Assembly: GCA_036924085.1 (NCBI GenBank)
Contig: JAVGWX010000005.1
Span: forward strand, 98,100,172 to 98,164,171
Length of the DNA: 64,000 bases
Origin: Ariolimax columbianus
Taxonomy: Eukaryota; Mollusca; Gastropoda; Stylommatophora; Arionidae
Reading direction: 5' to 3'
Shown here: piece by piece, positions 22,945-33,739 of the stretch
How the letters are laid out: every line of letters starts with the position of its first letter
How positions within the stretch are numbered: the first letter of the stretch is position 1
The notes under the pieces: model-generated
The model's database searches: none
What the model saw: only the letters and a program-made list of their open reading frames with translations
Told to the model about the DNA's origin: nothing
Position numbers and translations under genes: made by a program

Positions 22945-24020
22945 TACCAGAGACAACTCGACAAGTCGAGTGCTCAGTTCCAGCATCTAGCTACTGTGGA
23001 AGCTTCTATCAGAGACAACTCTACAAGAGACGAGTGCTCAGTTTCAGCATGCTAGCTACTGTGGAATTATCTACCAGAGACAACTCGACAAGTCGAGTGC
23101 TCAGTTCCAGCATATTAGGTACTGTGGAAACTTCTACCAGAGACGACTCGTCTGGAGTCGACTGCTCAGTTCCAGCATGCTAGCTACTGTGGACGCTTCT
23201 ACCAGAGACAACTCGTCAAGTCGAGTGCTCAGTTTCAGCATGCTAGCTACTGTGGACGCTTCTACCAGAGACAACTCGACAAGTCGAGTGCTCAGTTTCA
23301 GCTTGCTAGCTACTGTGGACGCTTCTACCAGAGACGACTCGACAAGTCGAGTACTCAGTTTCAGCATGCTAGCTACTGTGGACGCTTCTACCAGCGACAA
23401 CTCGACAAGTCGAGTGCTCAGTTTCAGCATGCTAGTTACTGTGGGAGCTTCTACCAGAGACAACTCGACAAGCCGAGTGCTCAGTTTCAGCATACTAGCT
23501 ACTGTGGACGCTTCTACCAGAGACAACTCGACAAGTCGAGTGCTCAGTTTCAGCATGCTAGCTACTGTGGACGCTTCTACCAGAGACAACTCGATAAGTC
23601 GAGTGCTCAGTTTCAGCATGCTAGCTACGGTGGACGCTTCTACCAGAGACAACTCGACAAGTCGAGTGCTCAGTTTCAGCATGCTAGCTACTGTGGACGC
23701 TTCTACCAGAGACAACTCGACAAGTCGAATGCTCAGTTTCAGCATGCTAGCTACTGTGGACGCTTCTACCAGAGACAACTCGACAAGTCGAGTGCTCAGT
23801 TTCAGCTTGCTAGCTACTGTGGACGCTTCTACCAGAGACAACTCGACTAGTCGAGTGCTCAGTTTCAGCATGATAGCTACTGTGGACGCTTCTACCAGAG
23901 ACAATTCGTCATAGTCGAGTGCTCAGTTTCAGCATGCTAGCTACTGTGGAGGCTTCTACCAGAGACAACTCGTCATAGCCAAGTGCTCAGTTTCAGCATG
24001 CTAGTTACTGTGGACGCTTC
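22945..24020. repeat. 63-bp minisatellite, about 17 copies
   Basis: Units contain CTAGCTACTGTGGACGCTTC, TACCAGAGACAACTC and GACAAGTCGAGTGCTCAGTTT. The CTCAGTTTCAGC marker is exactly 63 bases apart through the centre (23228, 23291, 23354). Edge units are more diverged. Each unit contains the inverted repeat ACTCGACAAGTCGAGT. As 63 is 3x21, frames of about 250 codons are open on both strands (ATVDASTRDNSTSRVLSFS on plus). I take these as artefacts: no start context, codon preference or non-repeat domain supports translation. Confidence 0.95.
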
Positions 24021-24715
24021 TTGTACTTTAGTTAATTCAACCCCCGACTGCCTTTCCTTTGGAGGCGGATTACAGTTTCTCTCCTTACATTCCAAGGCTT
24101 ACTTAAAACGGTGGACTCTCGTCCTCCGGACTGTAGTGCAACGCGTGGATCCTCAGTAAGCTCATTACTATGAAGATTGTAGTGTCGATCCCCGCCATGT
24201 TGACGAAAGCGCTTTAAAACATGATGTTTCTAGAGAACATGATAGCGGTTTGAGGTGGGTGGTCGTGATCAGGTTGTTTCACCTAATATGAGGTTATGTT
24301 CTTGGTCAGCATAATTCACCTGACCCTGATTGTTCTTACCACCCAAAGGCTCAATATCCTCATTAATAAAGTGAATAGAAAGGGTAGCAATGCGTCTACG
24401 TGTTCCCTAGTAGACCACTATATGGGGGCAAGATGTTTCTGCTGGACCAGTTACGTCGGGTTCGTTCTCGTCAACCAATGTTATTGAGCAGATCGCCTTT
24501 ATGTTGTATATTCTCCTTCCCATCGATCGCCCTCTCGCTCGGAAGCCCAGCAGTTGAGGATTATAAGTCGACAGTGACAGATAGTCAGAAAGCATTCTCA
24601 AAAGAGGAAATGTTTCATAGTAAACGATACATAAGTTTACAAAGCAAGAATGAACTGGGCAGCCTACAGTTACGTTGATATCAAAGGTTAAGGCAAATCG
24701 GTAGCAGATCTACTA
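24021..24715. other. Unassigned sequence
   Basis: No gene was recognised. A lone B-box-like GTGTCGATCCCC at about 24183 lacks a convincing A box. Confidence 0.4.
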
Positions 24716-24719
24716 ACAG

Positions 24720-25290
24720 GAATAAAGTATCAGAGATTTGATTGGACTAAGCTTCAGCTATCGGGAATGTAGTGTCAGAGATTTGATAACAGTAAGTCTC
24801 AGGTATCGGAAATGTAGTGTCAGAGATTGTATTGGACTAGATCCTAGCTATCGGTAATGCAGTGTCCGAGATAGTATTGGACTAGATCCCAGCTATCGGG
24901 AATGTAGTGTCAGAGATTGTGTTGGACTAGATCCCAGCTATCGGGAATGTAGTGTCAGAGATCGTGTTGGACTAGATCCCAGCTATTTGGAATGTAGTGT
25001 CAGAGATTGTATTGGACTAGATCCCAGCTATCGGGAATGTAGTGTCAGAGATTTGATTAAAGTAAGTCTCAGGTATCGGGAATGTAGTGTCAGAGATTGT
25101 GTTGGACTAGATCCCAGCTATCGGGAATGTAGTGTTACAGATTGTATTGGACTAGATCCCAGCTATCGGGAATGTAGTGTCAAGAGATTTGGTTAAAGTA
25201 AGCCTCAGATATCGGGAATATAGTGTCAGAGATTTGATCGGACTAGGCCTCAGTTATCGGAGTGTAGTATCATAGATTTGATATAGTGTT
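24720..25290. repeat. ~45-bp minisatellite, about 12 copies
   Basis: Units contain GTCAGAGATTGTATTGGACT, AGATCCCAGCTATCGGGAAT and GTAGT. Some units have the shorter GATTTGATTAAAGTAAG variant, so there are at least two monomer types. Confidence 0.92.
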
Positions 25291-25605
25291 AGAGATTTGA
25301 TTGGAAAAGGTATTGCCTGTTTTTATTAGTGGTGAAATTGATCTCTGCGTTTGACTTTTTAATAGTAACAGTTTACAGCTTGGATGACTGGAGATTCTCG
25401 ATGCAATAGAACCGAACCGATGGTACATTTCCCTTGATAAGTGAGCGTTCGCTAACTCTAATACTGAAACGGTCATGTTCATAGTGGCTTGAATAAGCAG
25501 CGCTAGAACTAGAACATTGTGGACAAATCAAGCAATTACTACTTGCAGTATATTTAGTCTAAGGAAATGAATGCCAATTTTGTTAAAGAATTGTCCTAAT
25601 TAATA
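25291..25605. other. Unassigned spacer
   Basis: No gene was recognised. Confidence 0.4.
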
Positions 25606-25609
25606 AAAT

Positions 25610-26385
25610 GCCTTACGAAGAGATGGCATACGAACAGACGTCTGGGGAGGACATGCCCTAGGAAGATACGTACTACGAAGAGACACTCTTGGAGGACTCG
25701 ACCAAGGAAGAGACGTCATAAGAAGAGAGGCCGTAGGAGGATACGCCCTAGAAAGAGACGCCCTAGGAAGACATGCCCTAGAAAGAGACCCCCTATATAG
25801 AGACGTACTACGAATGGACGCCATAGGAAGACACACCATTGGAAAAGACGTAATAAGAAGAGATACCATAGGAAGAGACGAACTACGAATAGACGATTTA
25901 GGGAGACGCCTTTGGAAGAAACTGCATCGGAAGAGTCTCCGTATAAAAAGACGCCAAAAAACGAAACTCTATAGGAACAGACGCCATTGGATGAGATGCC
26001 ATAGGAAAAGACGCCCAACAAAGAAACTCCCTACGAAGAGACGGCCTTGGGTGAGATGCCGTAGGAAAAGACGCCCAACAAAGAAACTCCCTAGGAAGAG
26101 ACGCCTTTGGATGAGATGCCCTAGGAAAAAACGCCCAACGAAGAATCGCACTTTGAAGAGATTGCCTTGGATGAGATGCCCTAGGAAAAGACGCCCAACG
26201 AAGAATCGCACTTTGAAGAGATGGCCTTGGATGAGATGCCCTACCAAGAAATGCTGTAGAAAAAGTCGCTCTACGAATGGACTGCTCTAGGAAGAGATGG
26301 CTTAAGAAAAGACCCCCTACGAAAAGATGTCCTACGAAGAAACGCCCTAGGAAGAGACCCACTAGAAAAATACCCCCTTCAAAGA
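25610..26385. repeat. 15-bp tandem repeat, about 50 degenerate copies
   Basis: Unit close to GAAGAGACGCCCTAG, with many substitutions but a mostly kept 15-base register. Around 25970-26240 a higher-order unit of about 60-66 bases is visible (marker GGATGAGATGCC). Several long frames on both strands arise from the triplet-compatible period. Confidence 0.9.
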
Positions 26386-26654
26386 CACGCTATACAAAGA
26401 AAACTGATTCTTAAAATGTTTTATGTAGATATGTGATATCATATTTGATGATAATTTAAAATAGGACAATCTGTTTTTAGAAAATCAAATAGAACACCAC
26501 CCACGCACCCAATGTATTATGTATAGCTAATCATTGGAAGTTCTATTTATGGAACTAGAATAAAGTTAATTGGAATTTAAATAAAAACAATTTCTGATAT
26601 GACTTTTTGGTTTAACAACTACCACCGATTCTCAGACTTTCCAGAATTAAGCTG
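26386..26654. other. Unassigned AT-rich spacer
   Basis: No gene was recognised. Confidence 0.4.
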
Positions 26655-27017
26655 TTGAGCAGTGTATGAGCCGTACCGGACAGGGACCCAAATATGACTG
26701 CTATCGTCAACGACACAGACCGACAAAACACTTCAACACCCCCACTTGGTGATCCCGAATAAAGGGCTGCAGAGTGAATAAGAAGTAGAAGAGGGAACGC
26801 TAACTTGGTATTTAGAAAAGGATATGCGGAAGTCGGAGCTGTGTCGTACGGAAAGGAGCAATCATCGCAGTTAAGGTGTAAACTACGACTCAACTCAATC
26901 TGTTCACCGGACATCATCTTGCTACTTGCAAAGCCCTTGTCGAGAATTGGTAACGGGAGTTTGAGAACCAGCGACGAAGAAGAAGAAAAAGAAGAAGTAG
27001 AAGAAAGAGAAGAAGAA

Positions 27018-27052
<35 letters not shown>

Positions 27053-27090
27053 AGAAGAAGAAGAAGAAGAAGAAGAAGAAGAAGAAGAGT
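26655..27090 (+). mobile_element. (GAA)n-tailed repeat F, copy 2
   Basis: Same body as 9715-10000: ACACCCCCACTTGGTGATCC, AAAGGGCTGCAGAG, GCTAACTTGGTATT, GCGGAAGTCGGA, GGTAACGGGAGT. Here the tail has grown into a long GAAGAA tract (26979-27088). A 95-codon Glu-rich frame across the tail is not a gene. It looks like a LINE 3' end or a SINE. Confidence 0.75.
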
Positions 27091-27602
27091 GACGTTCCTC
27101 TACCGAGACCCTCGGTTAATGGCTGAACATTGGTACTCGGATGTAAAGGCTCATTTTGTAAACATTTGTCCGTGTGACCAACTGATGAAAACTGAGAAGG
27201 TTAATGCAACTGGGAATTGATTTCTTTGAAATTTGAAAGTCATGTTTGTATCTGAAGTAAGAGGGAGATGTCTAGGAATAAGTTACATTTCCGAATTTTA
27301 GAAACCGATACTAAACAACATAAGGAGATCCAGAGTAATCAAGATTCACACACAAATTTGAATAATCAACTCAATTGTAAAGTAGGTGCCGGTGTATGGA
27401 TCCGAACCATGGAGACCAAGGCTATATGACAAAAACTCATGACCTTTGCTAATAAATGCGTGCGCAGGATAAGAGTTATAAAGGGGGCATGGCACGGAGA
27501 GGAATGAAGACCTGGGGTGACATGCCATGGCGAGGAATAAAGACCTAGGAAAAAGGATCCACTAGCAGTCATTGGAACATCAGAAAATGGTGTTGGATAA
27601 CA
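27091..27602. other. Unassigned sequence
   Basis: No gene was recognised. A short direct repeat (GAGGAATGAAGACCT/GAGGAATAAAGACCT) lies at 27500-27548. Confidence 0.4.
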
Positions 27603-27603
27603 A

Positions 27604-27740
27604 TTATGCTAAAGGCAGCACCATCTAATATAGCCAAGCAGGCTCTAGCTTGGAGTTTACAAGGGAAGAGAAAAATAAGTATGAGAAGAAGAGTAGCCTG
27701 GGAACATGTATACTGGCAAGATATGGGAAATGACAGGTGT
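27604..27740 (+). pseudogene. Possible RTE-like C-terminal relic
   Basis: The frame reads IAKQALAWSLQGKRKISMRR. This resembles the A--AL-W-PQGKRK-GRP block found after the reverse transcriptase in RTE-like elements. The downstream match decays after about 25 residues, so the call rests on one motif. Confidence 0.45.
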
Positions 27741-28639
27741 TCAGAGCAATTCGTTCCAATAACGACTGAAAAGAGCCATCTCCCTGAGATCCATTGGTCA
27801 GCTTTGAAACTGCTTGAGTGTATATAACACTAGTCAAAGTTGAGCTCAGGAGGCTGGATGGAGAGGAGGCTGGCATGGAGAGGAGACGAGTGAATGTAGA
27901 TAGGAGTCTGTTTAGCTCACCGACTTAGTAGAAGAGCGATTGATAGACTGTTGTACGAATGTTAGAGATAGAACAGGACGACTGAAACAGCATACGCCAT
28001 TGAGTCGGGGTCCAGCCGCTCAAATAGGTGGGAGTTTTGTGGGAGTTTTGTATTAATAAATAATCTGAACGTGTGTTGTAGCAGAACACTTTGTAAACGA
28101 TGTATGTCCTGACGAGTTAAGCAAGGGTGGAGATCGACTAGGTGGGATCTAGATATGGGTGTAATATGAGTACGGCAATAGAACTGAGGTTTTGATAGTT
28201 GAGAATTCCATCAATAGCTAATGCTTAAAATTTCCGCTTTAGTTTAATATTTATATTAACATATAGATAATATAGGAATAATTAGTTAAGATGATATGTA
28301 TTGTTTTGTGTTTGTAATTTCACTACTCATTTTTCTGGTATGAGTATTATATAATAAATATGCTTTCTGATGTGATCTATATTATTAACTGTGTGTGGTC
28401 ATGAATGAGGTGGATGAGCGTGATAATGTTCTAAGTTAGAATAACCCTAGGGCAAATAGTTGGATCTGTTACACTAGGTTCTAAGCCTATATCTACAATA
28501 CACATTTCATAAACTCTAGTACTATCCAGTTACAACTTAGTGGTTCTAGATAAGTTGTTGTTCTCTGCCATTCCTCCGTTGTTCGTCTAGGTTGGGATGG
28601 ATTTGCCGATCTCTTTTCGTGCTGACTGTGCGATACCAA
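27741..28639. other. Unassigned sequence
   Basis: No gene was recognised. Confidence 0.4.
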
Positions 28640-28870
28640 GTCACTTTGAGGTATTATCCTAGGACTCGAGAAGAATCTCTTTTGCAACGACCAAGCGACC
28701 ACGGGATTGTATACTAGGATTCAGGAAGAACTCTTTTTCAACGACCAAGAAAGCAAATTCTAGATATTATCCAAGTATTCAGAAGAAAACCCTTTTGTAA
28801 CGACCCAAAGACTTCGAGATTGTATCCCAGGATTCAGGAAGAACCCATTTTGCAACGAACAAGTTTCAAC
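28640..28870. repeat. ~66-bp degenerate tandem repeat, about 4 copies
   Basis: Units contain GGATTCAGGAAGAAC, CTTTTGCAACGACCAA and GATTGTAT. Copies are well diverged. Confidence 0.75.
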
Positions 28871-29107
28871 AGACAAAAGAGGTTGATAGTAGAAACGCCA
28901 CTATTATTTCAACAGATACCAATGCAATGGTCCTGGAAAACAGTCAGGCTGCCTTCTGGATCAACTCTCAATTCGTGCCAAGACGATTCTTCTCATTCGC
29001 ATGTGATCAGATCTATACCTCCTATGGTTTGCAGGGTATACACCAGTCGCACCAATGAGCATAAATGCAAGGTTCTATGTATATGATGGCATAACCAACC
29101 CGTAAAC

Positions 29108-29142
<35 letters not shown>

Positions 29143-29712
29143 TTGTCTGAATCTGTTTAATTTCACAGTGCATTGTCTTTTAAACATTCCTTTCTTAGCT
29201 CTAGGAACACACATGACTGTTGGGTGATCCTCCCCCGTAGACTGGTTAGCCATTACACTAATTTGGGCCTACCCAGTCAAGCATCCCATTGGTTGCCATT
29301 TATATAGGCCATTTCACTTTAAATGTGAAAGCCCTTGGTGTAAGTTCCCATTGTCAATCTAACCCTTACCACTTAGGTCTGATACCAGAATGGTCAATCT
29401 GATTATCACCCCTCAAAACTAGCCAGGTCTGTCCCCTATCGTGAATATTTTCGTCGGGCTTTCTTGTGGACCAAGTGTCCACACAGGCGATTAATCCTAG
29501 AGTAACCTGGTATTGTCCACCAGCATTCAGGCAACTTTTGATTCCCAGTGAATACAGTCGCCAGCCCAATCTCCCCTGCCCTAGACACGCACCCTCCACA
29601 GGGAACTACAAGTGTCACCTTAAACTAGCTTTTAGGGTTGACTTTTCAGTTTGTGTTACGCTGTTTAAGAGTTTTTTGTTCTGGCTAAGCTAGCCGGTTT
29701 GTTTCCTATTTG
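28871..29712. other. Unassigned sequence with a (TC)n tract
   Basis: No gene was recognised. A CT microsatellite lies at about 29107-29143. Confidence 0.45.
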
Positions 29713-29714
29713 CT

Positions 29715-30331
29715 TATAATTGTATTCTTCTTCTTCTTCTTCTTCTTTTTCTTCTTCTTCTTCTTCTATTTCTTCTTCTTCTTCTTCTTTTTCGTACGCT
29801 GTCAGACGTCAACCTTTATTTTTTCGAAAAAAGCAGCGGTCATCCTGAGGCTGTCAACACTGCTAAAGAGCTTGTCTAGTGCTGCCACTGGTGATGGCCA
29901 CATCTGCTTTCTCTGATCCTCGTATGTCGGGCAGTTTTGCAGCAGATGTTCAGCGGTCATTTTCCCAGTACCGTACGAGCATTCGTCAGTGCCACCTATT
30001 TTCAATTTATTGAATAGGTGGTACCTCAGTCTATTGTGGCCAGTGCGAAGTCTGAAGATCACGACCTGCTCTCTTCTGTTCAACTGGTAATAGGCATCGT
30101 TTTTTGTGTAGCCAGTATGTTCTGTTTCCCATTTGGTCATGTATCTAGCTCTAATAAGCCTTTTTGACTCTTCGTATGTAACACTAGTATCTGGTTGTGG
30201 TAGTCTTGCACCTTCTTTTGCCATCTGTCTGCCTCCTTATTGCCTTGGATATTACAGTGGGATGGAACCCACTGTACCACTACTATTTTTGGTGCCGACT
30301 GCTGGCATAGTTGACAGAGTACATGAAGTCT
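29715..30331 (-). mobile_element. I-like retrotransposon, copy 1 (3' part)
   Basis: Minus-strand C-terminus of an I-like element. From high to low coordinates it has the last part of RNase H (VVVQWVPSHCNIQGN and KEAD, holding the conserved His and last Asp), then a one-base frameshift, then a 140-codon open stretch with AYYQLNRREQVVIFRLRTGH and NRLRYHLFNKLKIGG. A Cys/His segment (TAEHLLQNC) and SFFEK-like end follow, with (GAA)n after the stop. Copy 3 has C.C before the H.C; here one Cys reads Tyr (ECSYGTG). It is 5'-truncated at about 30331, where a CR1-like 3' end abuts. Confidence 0.88.
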
Positions 30332-30333
30332 TT

Positions 30334-30745
30334 CTTAACTTAACGTCTGGTTTAGAAGACTTTACAGAGTCTCTATACAAACACATTTCTCCTACTCCTT
30401 TGATTTAAAAATACAAATGTCTTGAATGTATTAACTGACCTAGCCTTCACTATTTCCTGTTGCAATGAATTCCAGGCATTCAACACTAAGTGACTAACAA
30501 ATATTTCCTAATATCTAATCTGGACCTTTAATTTGTAGCTATGCCCCCTCTGATGTTGTAATCGATTGTACTTTGAAAAACTTGTTATATTTTAAGTTTT
30601 TCTTTCACTTGATTATCTTATAAAACTATTCAATCACCTCGAATTCTTCCATTGTCTAGACATTGAAGGCCGGTTTTCAAGACCTCACAACTATTATTCC
30701 GGAATCCTACTATCAGTTTTGTCGCTCTTCTTTGTATCAGTTCCT
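30334..30745 (-). mobile_element. CR1/L2-like element, short 3' copy
   Basis: Matches the 3' end of the full copy (37282-37730): the terminal TTAAC repeats, the hairpin region AGACTTTACAGAGTCT (30357-30372), the C-terminal WN--- block and the LEERR-like block. It is more diverged than the other copies, ends near GTCGCTCTTCTTTGTAT, and carries many stops. The outer CTGG/CCAG stem is lost on one side. Dead 5'-truncated relic. Confidence 0.8.
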
Positions 30746-30985
30746 TCTCCATCTACGCCATCAAATCTACCGATAATATTTTCTGACGTTTGCATGACTG
30801 TCTATATATTCGCTTTGTGCGCTGGCGATGCGAATGGCTGATCGATTGGATGTTTATTATTCCGTTTAGGAAAAATGGAAAACAAGTTTGCTTCGCAATA
30901 TTCATTTCGACCACGCGGTTTTGACCACGTCATTTCGACTTTTGCAAGGATTCATGTAACGTAAAGGTACAGTAGATCCAGGCCG
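30746..30985. other. Unassigned spacer
   Basis: No gene was recognised. Confidence 0.4.
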
Positions 30986-30989
30986 CGTC

Positions 30990-31350
30990 ACAGCTCAATT
31001 TTGACTATTCAATGAAGTGTTTCAAGAAGTTCATCTGCATTACCAGGAAAGACAAAATGCCAAACAACGACATTCGTAGTATGGTCAGCACTATGTCTTG
31101 TGACAAATACATTTCCAGGCAGAAAATAAGTTTTGTTTGGTCATCTCATGAGAGTGCATCCTCATCAACTTTCACTGATGGCTTACAACTCTGGTAGATC
31201 TGGCTATAGGGCAAAGGGCGACCGCGATGCAGATGAATAGATGTCATTAGAATGATTGTGCAGCGACAAGGGCTCACATTGATCGACGCAGTGCACTTGG
31301 CGCAGTACAGACGACTTAAGCACCCCACTACGCTCAACAACACAATTGGA
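30990..31350 (+). pseudogene. RTE-like reverse transcriptase C-terminal relic
   Basis: The frame reads CFKKFICITRKDKMPNNDIR then TMSCDKYISRQK, SHESA, GKGRPRCR and, after a TGA in place of Trp, IDVIRMIVQRQGLTL and DAVHLAQYRRLKHPTTLNN. Order and motifs (RR-L-I-W-D---N--IR, GH--RM, GRPR-RW-D-I) are those of the tail after the reverse transcriptase. It is broken by stops. The SINE A copy at 31384 landed just downstream. Confidence 0.7.
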
Positions 31351-31372
31351 AAACAAACTAACTAACCAACAA

Positions 31373-31383
31373 TACATCCAAAT
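31373..31383. repeat. Target-site duplication, left
   Basis: TACATCCAAAT, identical to 31645-31655. The pair flanks SINE A copy 3. Confidence 0.9.
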
Positions 31384-31644
31384 TTATTTATTTTTCTTTT
31401 TTTTGCGTTCGTTCTAATTTCTCAAATCCCCAAGGCGGTGTACGTTGCACTGCGGGTTCTATTTTGCGCCTGTCGACCCAGTGCATCCGACTGCAGCATA
31501 CATTTTATGCAAGGGTCTGCTTCCTCCTGCATTTTCTAAGGGTTTGCTTCCCCGGGTTAACGGCGGGTGTTGTGATGGGGATCGAAACCAGCACCTTCGG
31601 ATTGTGAGCCGTGCCACTTAACCATTAGACCACACCGTCCCCCT
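31384..31644 (-). mobile_element. SINE family A, copy 3 with perfect TSD
   Basis: Minus-strand SINE. The head GGGGGACGGTGTGG is followed by A-box-like GTCTAATGGTTAAGTGG and B-box-like GTTTCGATCCCC. The body has AACCCGGGGAAGCAAACCC, AAAATGCAGGAGGAAGCA and GCATAAAATGTATGCTGC, then CGTACACCGCCTTGGGGA, and a tail rich in A. It is bordered by the perfect 11-base duplication TACATCCAAAT, the mark of LINE-mediated insertion. The duplication and complete head make this the best defined copy in the window. Confidence 0.93.
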
Positions 31645-31655
31645 TACATCCAAAT
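31645..31655. repeat. Target-site duplication, right
   Basis: TACATCCAAAT, identical to 31373-31383. Confidence 0.9.
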
Positions 31656-32058
31656 GAGTCGTAATATCTGTCAGATATATATTCTGAAATTTCTTTTATG
31701 AACGTATATGATCAATTGACTTGTTAGTGTAAGGGCTTTTCTTTCTTATAGTTTGAGAGGCTCTTGTTCAAATCCAGAATATAGTATTTTATACTTGTTC
31801 TTTTCTTTTCCTTTTTTCTTTAAAATTTTATGTAAAGTTAAATAATTATGTTCAACTGCAATATGACATCAAATAAAAATTATTAAACAAATACATTACG
31901 CCTCTTCCATCTGATTTTACCTCAGTTCTTATGTGCACTCTTTCAGATCTCCACTTGAATATGTGATGTTCGTCCATCACATGTAATGAAGACCATTCTC
32001 TTTGTTCGGCCGTGTGGACTAGTTTTTCCTGCCGTGTTCGCCGAAATGGCCGACTTGG
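31656..32058. other. Unassigned AT-rich spacer
   Basis: No gene was recognised. Confidence 0.4.
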
Positions 32059-32059
32059 A

Positions 32060-32165
32060 TTAAAGTCAGGAGTTTACTGCGCCTTTTGTCAACCTCACTC
32101 TCTGGTCCTGAGCTAACTTTGGCTAGTGGCAAGATTGTATGTATCGAGAAGACTGGAGATAGCAC
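32060..32165 (-). mobile_element. SINE family B, 3' fragment
   Basis: Parallels the distal part of the copy at 61728-61976: GTCAACCTCACTCTCTGGTC, GAGCTAA, and a shared (A/G)GGCAAGA with GACTG downstream. The promoter head is not recognisable here. Confidence 0.55.
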
Positions 32166-32320
32166 AGGGTGGAACATTTTCCTCAGGATTTACTCCGGAA
32201 GCCTTTACAGTGAAAAGGTATCCCGCACGGCAGCGGATGGGATGACATCTAACGTTGTGTGTCGTGCCTTTCCCATAACCGCAGGAGGTCGTAGGGCCAT
32301 CATTCAGCGTGTGAGTGACT

Positions 32321-32725
32321 TGCCCATCTCTTTCAGGTTTTATTCTAGTCAATTACAGGCGTGTCTAAATTTCACACACCAAATCCGACACTGTTTGTAG
32401 CTAGGGCAAAGGGCACCAATCTCGTGAAGTTCAACCGTGTTAACTAGACCGTGAAATACGACACAGGCTTAAGCGTAGTGCTACTCATATAGCCGATGAC
32501 CAGACCAAGATAATCGGATGGAAGAAAACACAAAAAACGAACGAATTAACTAGTTCAAATATAAAACAACAACATATTTCCGCGAACAAAAGTGTAAGTC
32601 GTCGACTAGTGTGAATTCCAGGCAAATCCGTGGTCTGGCGGCATCCATAATGAACTAAAACAGCAGAGCAATATAGTCCCGCAGCCAGTTACTGCGCTAT
32701 CTATGCTGCATCAGCTTGAATATGT
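32321..32725. repeat. Interspersed repeat E/D, copy 1
   Basis: Shares with 33039-33270 the blocks GCCCATCTCT.TC.AGGT, TGTCTAAATT, AGCTAGGGC, CTCGT.AAGTTCA.CCGTGT, TAGACCGTGAAATA and TTAAGCGTAGTGCTA, then CCCGCAGCCAGTT and TGAATATGT. It carries about 160 extra bases before the last two blocks. Origin unknown; no coding potential seen. Confidence 0.75.
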
Positions 32726-33038
32726 ATCAAGAAATGTATGATCATCATTGGTTTATTCCTGAATCAGTGGAGATTGTCGAGGTGTTTCCTTTACAATATT
32801 AGTTTTGACCACGAAGCTACAACCACACTTTTTAGTTTGACATATAGTTTAGAAGAAATGACATATTTGTTAATATGTTTAACCATTTTTGACTGCTTCA
32901 CACAACTCAACATTAGTATGTGCATTCATCATCATCATCGTCATCAGTCCCATAACCTAGAAGCACACTTATTGTAATTTGTAGTACCAGTTCCCGCTAT
33001 ACAATAACGATATCTCTTGGACCGCTACACATCTGACG
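32726..33038. other. Unassigned spacer
   Basis: No gene was recognised. A short TCATCATCATCG triplet run lies at 32927-32944. Confidence 0.4.
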
Positions 33039-33270
33039 GAGCCCATCTCTCTCCAGGTGGCAGTTCATTATAGTTGTCTAAATTGCATACAAAAAAAAGC
33101 TGCCCCCGTCTTCAGCTAGGGCGCTGATCTCGTAAAGTTCAGCCGTGTGAATTAGACCGTGAAATATGACACATGTTAAGCGTAGTGCTATTCATATGAC
33201 CGATGTCCATTCCAGGATAACCCGCAGCCAGTTTTGGCGCCATATTTGCTGCTCTTGAATATGTGCATTA
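33039..33270. repeat. Interspersed repeat E/D, copy 2
   Basis: Shorter version of the repeat at 32321-32725, with the E blocks directly followed by the D-type block GCGCCATATTTGCTGCTCTT. Direct orientation with copy 1, about 0.7 kb apart. Confidence 0.75.
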
Positions 33271-33339
33271 CATTTCTTTAATAATAATATTCGCCTAGGC
33301 ATCTTGGGCCCGTTGCTTCGATCGACCACTACCATGTCT

Positions 33340-33725
33340 AACTGCTGAGGCTTGAAGCCAAGCTTCGTTCACTGCCGAAGGATAGACAGATATCTGTCTG
33401 AGTCATGTAGAATGGAGACGGCCCTCCCAACGCCCCCCTCCCCCCCCCCCTCAACCGGTCGGAGGGAGACCGTTGTTACACATAGCAGACTTGGACATTA
33501 TCTGGTGGGCCGGAACTTCCTGGTCCAGTCGAACCCCGTGACCAACCAGAGACAGGTGGCGGCGGACCAGAGTGTCCGAGATGGAGGGAAGACTCGTCTT
33601 TGAATACACCTCGACATTACGTACGAGATTGAACCACTGGAAACCGAGGATGCGTCGGCGGTTGCGCGTATGAAAGGCATCGAGTCTTGATATGCCCTGT
33701 TTAAGTAGCAATGGTTGGATTTTAG
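33340..33725 (-). pseudogene. RTE-like reverse transcriptase C-terminal relic
   Basis: The minus frame of 86 codons reads LLKQGISRLDAFHTRNRRRI, LGFQWFNLVRNVEV and SLPSISDTLVRRHLSLVGHG, then VRLDQEVPAHQIM. This is a clear match to the region after the reverse transcriptase in this class (R-LDSFH-R--RRIL, V-RR-L-L-GHV-RLD---PA). The GRPR-like end falls in a C/G homopolymer zone (33432-33451) and is lost. The best-preserved frame of all the C-terminal relics here. Confidence 0.85.
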
Positions 33726-33739
33726 GACCATATGGTTGT

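Noticed and set aside
23134..23914. 245- and 256-codon frames that look like a repeat protein
   Set aside because: A 63-bp array with period divisible by three; both strands open equally, no signal peptide, no flanking unique domain.
24115..24200. Another SINE head with B-box-like GTGTCGATCCCC
   Set aside because: No convincing A box, body match or second copy.
25610..26385. Basic repeat protein of about 158 codons
   Set aside because: Comes from the 15-bp array; overlapping frames on the other strand are just as long.
26960..27088. Glu-rich acidic protein tail
   Set aside because: It is the expanded GAA tail of repeat F.
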